A stretch of DNA of 64,000 nucleotides from Burkholderia sp. Bp9143 (GTDB lineage: Bacteria; Pseudomonadota; Gammaproteobacteria; Burkholderiales; Burkholderiaceae), in NCBI RefSeq assembly GCF_003853645.1, contig NZ_QTPO01000001.1:186001-250000 (forward strand). Direction: 5' to 3'. Below are positions 34,332 to 42,830 of this stretch, one piece after another; within the stretch, counting starts at the first letter, position 1; each line of letters starts with the position of its first letter. Position numbers and translations under genes: made by a program. Under the pieces are notes generated by a model that had not been told where the DNA came from, did not search any database, and was given only the letters and a program-made list of their open reading frames with translations.

Positions 34332-35900
34332 ATGTCCCAGTCTTCCCCCGCCCCGCGCGCAGGCGCGCCTGCCGCCGCGCGCGCGGGCACCCGCCTGCCG
34401 GCCGCCGCGACGCTCGCGGTCGCATCGGCCACGTGCTCGCTGATCGTGCTCGACACGAACGTCGTCGCCGTGTCGCTGCCGAGCATCGCGCGCGGCTTCC
34501 ATGCGAGTTTCGCCGACATCGAATGGGTCGTGAGCGCCTACATGACCGCGTTCGCCGCCTGCCTGCTGCCGGCCGGCGGCCTGGCGGACCGCTTCGGGCG
34601 CAAACGCATGCTCGGCGCGGGGCTCGCGCTCTTTTCGCTCGCGTCGCTCGGTTGCGGGATCGCGCCGTCGGCCGGCTGGCTGATCGCCGCTCGCGCGCTG
34701 AAGGGCGGCGGGGCCGCGCTGTTGCTGACGGCCGCGCTCGCGGTGATCGCGAACCGCTTTCCGGACGGGCGCGAACGGGCCCGCGCGTGGGCGATCTGGG
34801 GGATGTGCATGGGGCTCGCGACGGCCGTCGCGCCGCTGGTCGGCGGCGCGATCACGCAGTGGATCGGCTGGCGCTGGGTGTTCCTGCTGAACCTGCCGGT
34901 GTGTGCGCTGCTCGCGGCCGGCGCGCGCATAGCGATCGACGAGTCGCGCGATCCGCACGCGAAACGGGTGGATGCCGCCGGCAGCCTGCTGTTCGGCGCG
35001 GCGCTCGCCTGCGCGATCGCGGCGCTGATCGGCGCGCCGTCGCACGGCTGGCTGTCGGCCGCGACGCTCGGCCGGTTCGCGCTCGCCGCCGCGCTGCTGG
35101 CCGCGTTCATCGGCGCGGAGCGCTGGCAGGCGCGGCCGATGATCGATCTCGCGCTGTTCCGCCAGCCGCGCTTCGTCGGCGCGGTGCTCGCGATGTTCGG
35201 CTATGCGGCGTGCGCGCAGGTGATGATGACGTTCCTGCCGCTGTACCTGCAGAACGCGTTCGGGATGTCCGCGATCGACGCGGGGCTCGGGATGCTGCCG
35301 TTCGCGTTCGCGATGATCGCCGGACCGTCGCTCGGCGGCATGCTCGCGGCGCGCGTGTCGTCCGGCGGCGTGCTGGCGGGCGGCCTCGCGCTGATCGGCG
35401 CGGGCAATCTCGCGACCGCGGCGCTGACGGCCGGCGGCGACTACCGGCTCGTCGCGCTCGGCATGTTCGTGACGGGCTGCGGCGCCGGCATCATGAACGG
35501 CGACACGCAGAAGGCGATCATGGCGTGCGTGCCGCCGGACCGGACCGGGATGGCGTCGGGCATCAGCACGACCACCCGCTTCTCGGCGATCGTGACGGCC
35601 GTCGGCGTGCTCGGCGCGGTGCTGGCCGCCAGCACGCATGCGCACCTGGACCGGCTGCTGTCCGCCGCGCCGGGCGTGCGGGCATTCGTCGACGCGCCGT
35701 TCATGTCGAGCCTGCTGGCCGGCGATCTCGCGCAGGCGCTTGCACACGTGCCGCCGTCGGCCGCCCATACGCTTGCCGACGCGGCGCCCGTGGCCTTCGC
35801 GAGCGGATTCGCCGCCGCGCTGACGGTGAGCGGCGTGCTCGCGCTCGCGGCCGCCGTCGTTGCATACAAGTTGCTTGCACAACCGATGCGCGACGCGTGA
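34332..35900 (+). CDS. MFS drug-efflux transporter, DHA2 (EmrB/QacA) family
   Basis: The 522-residue protein has fourteen predicted helices. Its motif C region LDTNVVAVSLPSIA lies in the first helix, and the loop motif GGLADRFGRKRM lies between helices 2 and 3. DHA2 pumps export drugs, dyes or metabolites by proton antiport. A LysR gene is divergent. The stop codon is one base from the stop of the LysR gene coming the other way. It is not an EmrB partner for the broken emrA at 2-3 kb, which is 31 kb away. Confidence 0.92.
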   Translation: MSQSSPAPRAGAPAAARAGTRLPAAATLAVASATCSLIVLDTNVVAVSLPSIARGFHASFADIEWVVSAYMTAFAACLLPAGGLADRFGRKRMLGAGLALFSLASLGCGIAPSAGWLIAARALKGGGAALLLTAALAVIANRFPDGRERARAWAIWGMCMGLATAVAPLVGGAITQWIGWRWVFLLNLPVCALLAAGARIAIDESRDPHAKRVDAAGSLLFGAALACAIAALIGAPSHGWLSAATLGRFALAAALLAAFIGAERWQARPMIDLALFRQPRFVGAVLAMFGYAACAQVMMTFLPLYLQNAFGMSAIDAGLGMLPFAFAMIAGPSLGGMLAARVSSGGVLAGGLALIGAGNLATAALTAGGDYRLVALGMFVTGCGAGIMNGDTQKAIMACVPPDRTGMASGISTTTRFSAIVTAVGVLGAVLAASTHAHLDRLLSAAPGVRAFVDAPFMSSLLAGDLAQALAHVPPSAAHTLADAAPVAFASGFAAALTVSGVLALAAAVVAYKLLAQPMRDA

Positions 35901-35901
35901 C

Positions 35902-37071
35902 TCAGTGCGACTTCGTCACGATGCGATGGATGCGCGCAGCGCGCGCGACGCGCGGCCGTTGCGATGTGCCGCCGCAATGCGTCGCCTGCGGGCGGCGTGT
36001 GCGTCGCGTCGGTTCGGGTGGGGCGTCGGTGATCGGCGCTTTCGTCCATGCATCCGCATGCGCGGCAACCGCCGCGACGGCCGGCTGTGCGGCCTCCGCG
36101 TCGAGCCAGCTGCGCGTCGCTTCGGCGATCAGCCCGCGCAGCCAGCGCACGCCGTCGACGCACGCCCCCGATTCGTTCCACGTCATCCGGTACACGATGT
36201 CGGGCGGCTCGGCCGGCAGCGTCACCGCGCCGAGCGGCAGCAGCTTCGCGTAGTGGCGCGCGAGCCGGTACGTGGTGGTGAGGATCAGGTCGGAGCGCAC
36301 GAGCGCATGCGCGGCGAGTTCGAAATGCGGCAGCGTGACGACGATGCGCCGCCGCAGGCCGACGCGTTCGAGCTGGCGGTCGATCGCGCCGGACGCCTCG
36401 AGCCACGACGGCGTCGGGCACAGCTGCGCGGCTTGCGTGAATTCGTCGGCGGTCATCGCGCCGCGCCGCGCGAGCGGATGCGTCGCGCGCATCAGGCACA
36501 CGATGCGATCGTCGAACAGGTCGTCCTGCCGGAATCGCGACGAGCGGGCAGGGCGATTGTCGATCACGACGTCGAGCTCGCCGTCGGCGAGTGCGCGTTC
36601 GTCGTCGAAGCCGTCGCCGAGCGGATGGAACACGAGCTGCGCGTTCGGCGCGCGTTCGCGGAACAGCGCGACGAGCTTCGGCACGAACAACACGTTCAGG
36701 TAATCGGGGCAGCCGATCCGGTAGGTGCGCACCGACGTGCGCGCATCGAAGGTCGGTTGCTGGATCCGGATGAAGTCGATCACGCGCAGCGCGTTGCGCA
36801 GCGGCTCGATGAGCCGCGCGCCGAACTCGGTCGGCACCATCCCGTAGCGGCTGCGCACCAGCAGCGGATCGCCGAGCAGCGTGCGCAGGCGCTTGAGCGC
36901 CGCGCTCGTCGCCGGCTGCGACATGTTCAGCCGCACGGCCGCGCGCGAGACGGTGCGCTCGGTGAGCAGCACCAGCAGGACGCGCATCAACCGCGCGTCG
37001 AGCAAGTCGAGCGCGCCCGTTGCGTTGGACGCGTCGACGGGCAGGCCGTCCGGCTTCGGTGCGCCGCGCAT
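35902..37071 (-). CDS. LysR family regulator with long C-terminal extension
   Basis: The 389-residue protein has the LysR DNA-binding domain (LDARLMRVLLVLLTERTVSR, then MSQPATSAALKRLRTLLGDP), of the NodD/YeiE-like class. The effector domain ends near residue 320. Some 65 residues of Ala-, Arg- and Thr-rich sequence then follow (DAPPEPTRRTRRPQ and on), which is unusual. The reading frame may have been extended by a lost stop or a frame change. Its position downstream of the racemase/permease genes in the same direction suggests that it controls them. Confidence 0.85.
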   Translation of the reverse strand: MRGAPKPDGLPVDASNATGALDLLDARLMRVLLVLLTERTVSRAAVRLNMSQPATSAALKRLRTLLGDPLLVRSRYGMVPTEFGARLIEPLRNALRVIDFIRIQQPTFDARTSVRTYRIGCPDYLNVLFVPKLVALFRERAPNAQLVFHPLGDGFDDERALADGELDVVIDNRPARSSRFRQDDLFDDRIVCLMRATHPLARRGAMTADEFTQAAQLCPTPSWLEASGAIDRQLERVGLRRRIVVTLPHFELAAHALVRSDLILTTTYRLARHYAKLLPLGAVTLPAEPPDIVYRMTWNESGACVDGVRWLRGLIAEATRSWLDAEAAQPAVAAVAAHADAWTKAPITDAPPEPTRRTRRPQATHCGGTSQRPRVARAARIHRIVTKSH

Positions 37072-37095
37072 GTCGCTACGCGTTCCCGCGGCCGC

Positions 37096-37824
37096 TCATT
37101 TGACGAAGGTGCCCGGCCAGCCGACGATCCGCTTCGGACGCGGCGGCGCATAGGTGCGCACCTTCGACGTCTTCAGCTTCAGGCGGACCAGCGATTCGGC
37201 GAGCGCGACCGCGGCCGACACACCGTCGACGACGGGCACGCCCGTGCATTCCTCGATCTGCCGGTCGAGGCCGGCCATCCCGCCGCAGCCGAGGCAGATC
37301 ACTTCCGCGTGATCGTCCTTCACCGCGCGCTCGGCCTGGCCGACGATCGCGTCGATCGCGCGCGCCGGATTCTCCTCGAGCTCGAGCACCGCGAGACCGC
37401 TCGCGCGCACCGACGCGCAGCGCGCGTCGAGCCCGGCGAGCTTCAGGCGATCCTCGATCAGCGGCACGGTGCGATCGAGCGTCGTGACGACCGAGTACCG
37501 GTGGCCGAGCAGCATCGCGACGCTCGCGGCTGCTTCGGTGATGTCGACGACGGGCACCGTCAGCAGTTCCTGCAGCCCTTCGCGGCCATGTTCGCCGTAG
37601 CCGGCCTGGATCACCGCGTCGTACGGCTCGTCGTAGCTCAGCACGCGGTCCATCACGGCGATCGCCGCGAGGTAGCTCTCGAAGTTGCCTTCGACCGATT
37701 CCGCGCCGAAGCGCGGTGTCAGACCGACGATCTCCGTGCCGGGCGACGCGGCGGCCCGCGCCTGCGCGGCGATGGCGTCGGTGATCGACTCGGTCGTGTT
37801 GACGTTGACTACCAGGATTCTCAT
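37096..37824 (-). CDS. Asp/Glu/hydantoin racemase family protein with single catalytic Cys
   Basis: The 242-residue protein clearly belongs to the hydantoin-racemase branch (MRILVVNVNTTESITDAIAA and EVICLGCGGMAGLDRQIEE). True racemases use two cysteines, near residues 76 and 181. Here Cys180 is present in LGCGGM, but the first position is Gly75 in IQAGYGEHG. Arylmalonate decarboxylase has just this Gly/Cys pattern. The protein may therefore be a decarboxylase, isomerase or one-base racemase instead of a classical hydantoin racemase. The NCS1 permease 28 bases upstream in the same direction supplies a hydantoin- or allantoin-like substrate. Confidence 0.85.
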   Translation of the reverse strand: MRILVVNVNTTESITDAIAAQARAAASPGTEIVGLTPRFGAESVEGNFESYLAAIAVMDRVLSYDEPYDAVIQAGYGEHGREGLQELLTVPVVDITEAAASVAMLLGHRYSVVTTLDRTVPLIEDRLKLAGLDARCASVRASGLAVLELEENPARAIDAIVGQAERAVKDDHAEVICLGCGGMAGLDRQIEECTGVPVVDGVSAAVALAESLVRLKLKTSKVRTYAPPRPKRIVGWPGTFVK

Positions 37825-37852
37825 CGGTGCACTCCCACTCCGTATGCTGCGT

Positions 37853-39385
37853 TCAGTGTTGGGCGCAGGCGACCGCGATATGTTCGCCCGAGCGCGCCTC
37901 GTATTGCCGTTTGCGATCGGCCGTCAGCCAGTACACGCTGCCCGCGATGGCCGCGCCGAGCAGCCAGGAGAACGGCGTCATCGCGCTGAAGGCCGGCACG
38001 ACGGCGAGCGTGATCGAGATCAGCGCGGACGGCACGAGTGCCGCGAGCGCCTTGCGGTTCACGCCGCGCGTATAGAAATAGGCGCCGGTCGGCGCTTCGG
38101 TGTAGAGATCCGGCACGTTCACGCGCTGCTTGCGCACGAGCCAGTAGTCGACCGTGATGATCCCGTACAGCGGGCCGAGCAGCGCGCCGAGGCCGGACAG
38201 GAAGTAGACGATCACGATCGGGCTGTTGTACAGGTTCCACGGCAGGATCAGCACCGCGACCGTCGCGCTGATCAGGCCCGCGCGACGGAACGTCAGGCGG
38301 TGCGGCGCGAGGCTCGTCAGCACGAACGCCGGTGCGACGAAGTTCGCCATGATGTTCACCGCGACCGTCACGATCAGGAACGCGAGGCAGCCGAGCACGA
38401 GGAACAGCTTGTTCGGCACCGTCGCGATGATTTCCGTCGGGCTGTGGATGATCTGGCCGTTCAGCTTGAACTGCGCGCCCGCGAGCACGAAGCTGATCGT
38501 CGCGAACACCAGGATGTTTACCGGCAGGCCCCAGAAGTTGCCGACCCGCACCGTCTTCGCGCTCGGCGACGAGCGCGCGAAATCGCAGAAGTTGAGCACC
38601 AGCGTGCCGTAGATCGCGAGCCACAGCGCGCCGCCCGCGAACACCTCGGTCCACATCTTCAGGCCGGTCATCGGCTTGCCGATCGACAGCGCGAGATGGC
38701 CGCCGGTGCGGCTGAACATCCACGCGGCGAGCGACAGCGTCGTGATGAGGATGATCGGGCCGGCGAGCCCCTCGTACTTGCGGACCATCTCCATCCCGTA
38801 GGTGAGGATGCCGATCTGCACGAGCCAGATCGCGACGAACGTGATCCAGCCGAGCGTCGACAGCCCGAGGATCGCGTTCTGGTCGAATGCGGCGAGGCCC
38901 GGCCAGATCGCGGTGAGCAGCACGCGCAGCACGACCGACGCGAGATAGGTCTGGATCCCGAACCAGGCGATCGCGATCACCGCGCGGATCATCGCGGGCA
39001 ACAGCGCGCCGTAGATGCCGAAGCTCATCCGGCTGATCACCGGGAACGGCACGCCGGTCTTCTGGCCCATGTAGCCGGTGAGGTTCATGAAGCTGTACAC
39101 GAGCACGGCGCCGATCGCGAGCGATGCGAGCATCTGCCAGCCGGACAGGCCGAGCGCGAACAGGCCGATCGCGAACGAGTAGTTCGCGATGTTGTGCACG
39201 TCGTTGGTCCACAGCGCAAAGATGCTGTAGCGGCCCCAGGTCCGGCCCTCGGCCTTGGTCGGCGCGAGGTCGGAATTGTGCAGCCGCGGGCTCAGCGCGG
39301 GATCGCGCGCGGCCGTGTCGGTTCGATGCAATGCGTCGTCCGCGCCGAGCACGATGCCCGCGCCGTGGGTGGCTTCCAGTTGCAC
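37853..39385 (-). CDS. NCS1 family nucleobase/hydantoin permease
   Basis: The 510-residue protein has twelve helices and the NCS1 signatures RTWGRYSIFALWTNDVHNIA and YSFMNLTGYMGQKTGVPFPV. The segment LNFCDFARSSPSAKTV also matches. NCS1 proteins import allantoin, hydantoins, cytosine, uracil or thiamine with Na+ or H+. The racemase-like gene follows by 28 bases, and both are probably translated from one mRNA. No hydantoinase or carbamoylase gene is in the window, so the pathway is incomplete here. Confidence 0.92.
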   Translation of the reverse strand: MQLEATHGAGIVLGADDALHRTDTAARDPALSPRLHNSDLAPTKAEGRTWGRYSIFALWTNDVHNIANYSFAIGLFALGLSGWQMLASLAIGAVLVYSFMNLTGYMGQKTGVPFPVISRMSFGIYGALLPAMIRAVIAIAWFGIQTYLASVVLRVLLTAIWPGLAAFDQNAILGLSTLGWITFVAIWLVQIGILTYGMEMVRKYEGLAGPIILITTLSLAAWMFSRTGGHLALSIGKPMTGLKMWTEVFAGGALWLAIYGTLVLNFCDFARSSPSAKTVRVGNFWGLPVNILVFATISFVLAGAQFKLNGQIIHSPTEIIATVPNKLFLVLGCLAFLIVTVAVNIMANFVAPAFVLTSLAPHRLTFRRAGLISATVAVLILPWNLYNSPIVIVYFLSGLGALLGPLYGIITVDYWLVRKQRVNVPDLYTEAPTGAYFYTRGVNRKALAALVPSALISITLAVVPAFSAMTPFSWLLGAAIAGSVYWLTADRKRQYEARSGEHIAVACAQH

Positions 39386-39634
39386 GCCTTGTCTCCTTCC
39401 ATGTATGGGGCGCGAACCGGCAGCGTGTGCACGCAGCGCGGGCCCGGCCGCCGTGGACGTTATGTCTCGGATTTGTTCGCGAGTATGGGTGGCCGCCGCG
39501 ACGATGGGAAATTAAATATTCGGCTGGGGGGCATTTGAAAAATGAATGGAGCGGGATCCTCGGGCAGAGACGACGGAAGGCACGCGAATTGCTGGTCAGG
39601 GGTCTCCATCCACATCGAAATCAGCGGAGGTGTC

Positions 39635-39889
39635 ATGCAGCGATATTCCATTCGTCACATATCGCGAGCCGTCTTCGTCGGCATCCTGATCGCCGGCCTG
39701 GCGGCGGGTGCGGGTTGTCAGAAGAAGAGCGAGAGCGACACCGGCACCAGTGGGGGTTCGAGCGCCACGAGCGGCATGGCGCCGGCGCCATACACCGCGC
39801 CGTCGGGCACGCCGGGCAGCGACGCGGCCGGCGGCGCGGCGAGCATGCCGGGCGCGGCTTCCGCGCCCGCGGGCGCAAGCGGCGGCTGA
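39635..39889 (+). CDS. Small Ala/Gly/Ser-rich lipoprotein
   Basis: The 84-residue protein has a signal peptide with the lipobox A-G-A-G-C (Cys28) followed by QKKSESDTGTSGGSS and Pro/Ala/Gly repeats. A GGAGG site precedes the ATG by four bases. The mature sequence is low complexity, probably an unstructured envelope peptide. Its role is unknown. Confidence 0.65.
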   Translation: MQRYSIRHISRAVFVGILIAGLAAGAGCQKKSESDTGTSGGSSATSGMAPAPYTAPSGTPGSDAAGGAASMPGAASAPAGASGG

Positions 39890-39900
39890 CCGGCGGAGCG

Positions 39901-39934
39901 GGCGGCGTGCGCGGGCCGTCGCCCGCGTGCCGCC
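39901..39934 (+). terminator. Hairpin downstream of the small lipoprotein gene
   Basis: A core stem GCGGGC-CGTC-GCCCGC is extended on both sides by further, imperfect pairing (GGCGGCGTGC facing GTGCCGCC). It lies 11 bases after the stop codon. No T run follows. Confidence 0.4.
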
Positions 39935-40083
39935 GGGACGGCTACCGGCACGGCGCGCGTGTCGCAGGGCGCGCGTGGGCGACGCCCTGCGCGTGAAGGA
40001 TTTGCAAGGACCGTTGTAGCAATTCCCGGACCGGCCTGTCGCCGATCGACGTCGGCGCGCATGCGGTCGACAGCGGCGACCCG

Positions 40084-40413
40084 GTGCGTCGTGCGGCGGG
40101 TCGGATCGTGACGCTCGACAACGCGAACATGGCGATGACCGACAACACGGTCGACGTCGACGGCAAGGGCATGGAGGCGCGCAGCGGCGCGACTGAGTGG
40201 CACGACAACGTGATCTACTCGAATGCGTCGCTCGACGACGCGGTCGAGACGCCCGACGAAGGGCTCGGCGGCATCGAAAGCCGGCCGGGCGGCAATGTTC
40301 CGCAGATCGCGACGCGGCCGGGCTGGCGCGTCCGCCATGTCGGCGATGTCGATGTCGAGCACGGCGACGGCACGCGGGTCGAGCACGTGATCCGTCTCGA
40401 GCGGACCGACTGA
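40084..40413 (+). CDS. DUF3005 family protein, possibly N-terminally truncated
   Basis: The 109-residue frame contains the DUF3005 core known from Burkholderia: DNTVDVDGKGMEARSGATEW, DDAVETPDEGLGGIESRPGG and WRVRHVGDVDVEHGDGTRVE, ending HVIRLERTD. The family has no known function. No ATG or good ribosome site was found. The open frame runs back to 39997 and the codon used here is GTG. Either an unusual start is used or the N-terminus has been lost. Confidence 0.6.
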   Translation: MRRAAGRIVTLDNANMAMTDNTVDVDGKGMEARSGATEWHDNVIYSNASLDDAVETPDEGLGGIESRPGGNVPQIATRPGWRVRHVGDVDVEHGDGTRVEHVIRLERTD

Positions 40414-40479
40414 CGACGGATCGATGGTTGTCGGGTGGACCGCCGGTCGGCGGTCCGCCGATGGCCGTTACGATGGTCG

Positions 40480-41244
40480 TCATTGCGGGCCGAGTTCCTG
40501 CGCGGACGCGTCCGCATCATTGCCCTGCGCGACGAGCACGTGGATGTCGTTCGGCGTCAAGTCGCCGATGCCGCCTGCCGGAATCGTCACCAGCAGCCAG
40601 TCGGCGTTGTTGTTGATCGCGACCGGCGCGGTCTTCAGGATCGGCGACTTGCTGCCGGCCGTCGTGACGATCACCTGGTAGTTGCCGCCGCTCAGGTAGA
40701 TGGAATCCTGTCCCGAGGCCGGCACGGCGTTCTGGTACGCGGCGCCCGCCAGCGTCGGGCTTTGCGTGTTGATGTCGGTGCCCGGAGGCACGACGTACAC
40801 GTCGACGTTCTGCGTGTTCGGTGATGCGTTGAAGCTGCGCACGCGCGCCTTGTCGGACAGCAACTGCTTGGCGAACGGATCGTCGATCACCGAAATCGCC
40901 GATGATTTGCTCGGCAACGCGATCGTCGTGTAGTGGTGGCCGTTCGCCGCGCCGAACGTCTGCGTCGCGACGGTCGCGGTCGTACCGGATATGTCGTAGC
41001 TGGCGGTCTCCGTGCCCGAGTCGATGTCGTGATAGCGGGTCACGCCCTTGTACGCGACGCCCGACGCGTCCAGCTTCGCATTCAGGTAGTAGTCGAGATT
41101 CGGGCCGGCCGGCACCGCATTGATGAAGCGTGCCTGCGGTTTCGAGATGCCGAGCTCGGTACCGACGTCGTTGCCGTCTCCGCCGCATGCCGCGAGCACG
41201 GAAATGACCGAGCACAGGGCCGCTATCGTTCGAATGGATTTCAT
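40480..41244 (-). CDS. DUF4397 domain lipoprotein
   Basis: The 254-residue protein has a signal peptide ending L-A-A-C (Cys20) followed by GGDGNDVG, a lipoprotein linker. Two DUF4397 beta-sandwich repeats follow: ARFINAVPAGPNLDYYLNAK in the first and VRSFNASPNTQNVDVYVVPP in the second. The family is common in bacterial surface lipoproteins; its function is unknown. The start follows from the signal peptide. It is convergent with the DUF3005 gene. Confidence 0.85.
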   Translation of the reverse strand: MKSIRTIAALCSVISVLAACGGDGNDVGTELGISKPQARFINAVPAGPNLDYYLNAKLDASGVAYKGVTRYHDIDSGTETASYDISGTTATVATQTFGAANGHHYTTIALPSKSSAISVIDDPFAKQLLSDKARVRSFNASPNTQNVDVYVVPPGTDINTQSPTLAGAAYQNAVPASGQDSIYLSGGNYQVIVTTAGSKSPILKTAPVAINNNADWLLVTIPAGGIGDLTPNDIHVLVAQGNDADASAQELGPQ

Positions 41245-41572
41245 TGCCGTCCGCCCGGGTGGCGGGCGCGTGGATGCCGCAAGCGATGTGCCCGCGCGGC
41301 GCGATCGGTGCGGGTGCCCGCGTGGCGGCGGATGAGGCGCGCGGGGCAGGTGCATGCCGTGCGGGATCACGCGAGTCGGGTGACGTGTTTGTAAAAACGC
41401 GGTGCGACGAGGGCGCACGCGACGCGTGCCGGGAAGGCGTTCAAAACCGCAATCGGCATGCGTTGCGATTGGTGCAGGACGGTGAGATGGCTTTCGTGAA
41501 TATCGTTGCGTGCGCATCTATATGCGGAGAATCGTGCGACCGCGCGCGACGACCTGGCGTCGCCGCGCGCGT
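41245..41572. other. Gene-free stretch between lipoprotein gene and dehydrogenase relic
   Basis: I see no gene in these 328 bases. They should contain the promoter of the DUF4397 gene (minus strand). The right half leads into relic coding sequence that has lost its upstream part. Confidence 0.45.
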
Positions 41573-41764
41573 GGAGTGCATCAGCGGTTCACGAGCTTCG
41601 CCGGATACGCGAGCGCGCTGCATGACGCGACGGGCGTGCGTTTTCGCGCGCCGCCGTTCGATGCCGCGCGCATTCGCGAGGCGCTGGCCCGGCCGGAGTC
41701 GGCCGATGTCGGCGAGCGCCGTTCCGGCGCACCGCGCCGCGCGTCATCGCGCTGGCGCCGCTGA
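41573..41764 (+). pseudogene. C-terminal relic of a molybdopterin-binding dehydrogenase subunit
   Basis: Frame +2 encodes GVHQRFTSFAGYASALHDAT followed by GVRFRAPPFDAARIREALA. This is the C-terminal ending of the large subunit of xanthine-dehydrogenase-family enzymes such as isoquinoline 1-oxidoreductase and nicotinate dehydrogenase, where A-(I/L)-x-D-A-(T/I)-G-(V/I)-R-x-R-x-x-P-(F/L) is typical. Nothing matching the other roughly 700 residues lies upstream. It is a remnant of an operon otherwise deleted. Confidence 0.6.
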
Positions 41765-41767
41765 CTG

Positions 41768-42152
41768 GCCGGCGGCGACGCGGGCGGGGTGGTCGGCGGG
41801 CTGATCGTGCTTGCCTGCGCGATCCTGCCGGGTCCTGTGCCGATCGCGCCGGTCGCACCCGGCGGCGTGGACGGCGCGATGCGGAGTGCGACTCGGCGTG
41901 CGTCCGCTGATGGGGCTCAACACGAGCGTCAGCCAGGCGGCGCCCGACAACCTGCTGCGCGTGCTGCACGACGGGATCGATCATCCGGCCACCGACGGGC
42001 TCGGCTACATGCCGGGCTTCCGCGACGCGTTCGACGACCGGCAGATGGCCGAGCTCGCCGCGTACATCCGCGCGCGCCATGCGCCCGGCCCGCCGGCGTG
42101 GCGGAACCTGGAGGAAGCCTCGGCGAGAATCCGGCACGCGCGTCCGCACTGA
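41768..42152 (+). pseudogene. Cytochrome c subunit relic of the same dehydrogenase
   Basis: Two fragments in different frames remain. The first (41768-41878) reads GGVVGGLIVLACAILPGPVP and IAPVAPGG, the usual N-terminal anchor of the multihaem cytochrome partner. The second (about 41898-42152) reads MGLNTSVSQAAPDNLLRVLH, then GYMPGFRDAFDDRQMAELAA and YIRARHAP. This is the last haem domain with its axial Met (Y-M-P-G-F). The middle, with the C-x-x-C-H haem motifs, is missing. A large internal deletion with a frame change explains this. Confidence 0.62.
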
Positions 42153-42385
42153 CCGGCGTACCGGGCGATGCCGGTGGAGGGGCAGAAGCCGCGCGCCAAC
42201 AGGGAAAAGCGACACACGGGGCAACGACGGGCGAGACGCGGGCCGTAAATCTTGCCGGCGTCGGTTCATCGTTTAACCATTCGAAACAATGTGTTCACTG
42301 AAAAGGGCATGATCTCCGGTGATCGGGCAGGCATACTGTCGCCTATGTTGCTCAATGCCGTCGAATCGACGTGCGCTTGCCCTCA

Positions 42386-42718
42386 ATGTCCATTCCTGTA
42401 CCTTTTCGATCCCTTCGAGGGTTGACCATCGCGGCTGTTGCATGCTTGCTCGCCGCGTGTTCGACCGCCTCCGATGTGACCACGACGTCGAACCCGAACG
42501 TCTTCACCGTGACGACGCGCACGCTCGGCGTGTCGACGACGTGGGCCGACGCCCATGAGAAAGCCGTCAACGAAGCGACCAGCTACTGCACGCAGCGCGG
42601 CATGCGCGCGAGCCTGAAGCAGGAGTCGGTGACCGGCGGCCGCCGCGTCGACGCGCGCTCGGAACTCGCGTTCGAGTGCCATCCGACCTTCGAGACGGCG
42701 TCGAATCCGCGCGGATAA
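42386..42718 (+). CDS. Small lipoprotein of unknown function
   Basis: The 110-residue protein has a signal peptide ending L-A-A-C (Cys25) and a mature domain of about 85 residues. That domain contains VFTVTTRTLGVSTTWADAHE, KAVNEATSYCTQRGMRASLK and LAFECHPTF, with two further Cys that could form a disulfide. This compact alpha-beta pattern recurs in small Burkholderia lipoproteins (YgdI-like size class). Neither the ATG nor a possible GTG 15 bases upstream has a good ribosome site. Confidence 0.7.
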   Translation: MSIPVPFRSLRGLTIAAVACLLAACSTASDVTTTSNPNVFTVTTRTLGVSTTWADAHEKAVNEATSYCTQRGMRASLKQESVTGGRRVDARSELAFECHPTFETASNPRG

Positions 42719-42774
42719 GCGCCGCGCCGCCCGCGCGGTCGCGACCCTCTCGCCCGCGCTGCTCCGAACGTGAA

Positions 42775-42811
42775 CCGACCCGCGATGCCGTTGACGGGCA
42801 TCGCGGGTCGG
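42775..42811 (-). terminator. Strong hairpin downstream of mmsB
   Basis: Two perfect 15-base arms (42775-42789 and 42797-42811) enclose a 7-base loop, 20 bases after the stop codon of mmsB. It also lies behind the convergent lipoprotein gene, so it may end both transcripts. No T run is present on either side. Confidence 0.7.
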
Positions 42812-42830
42812 CGCACGTCCGTCGGCTGCG

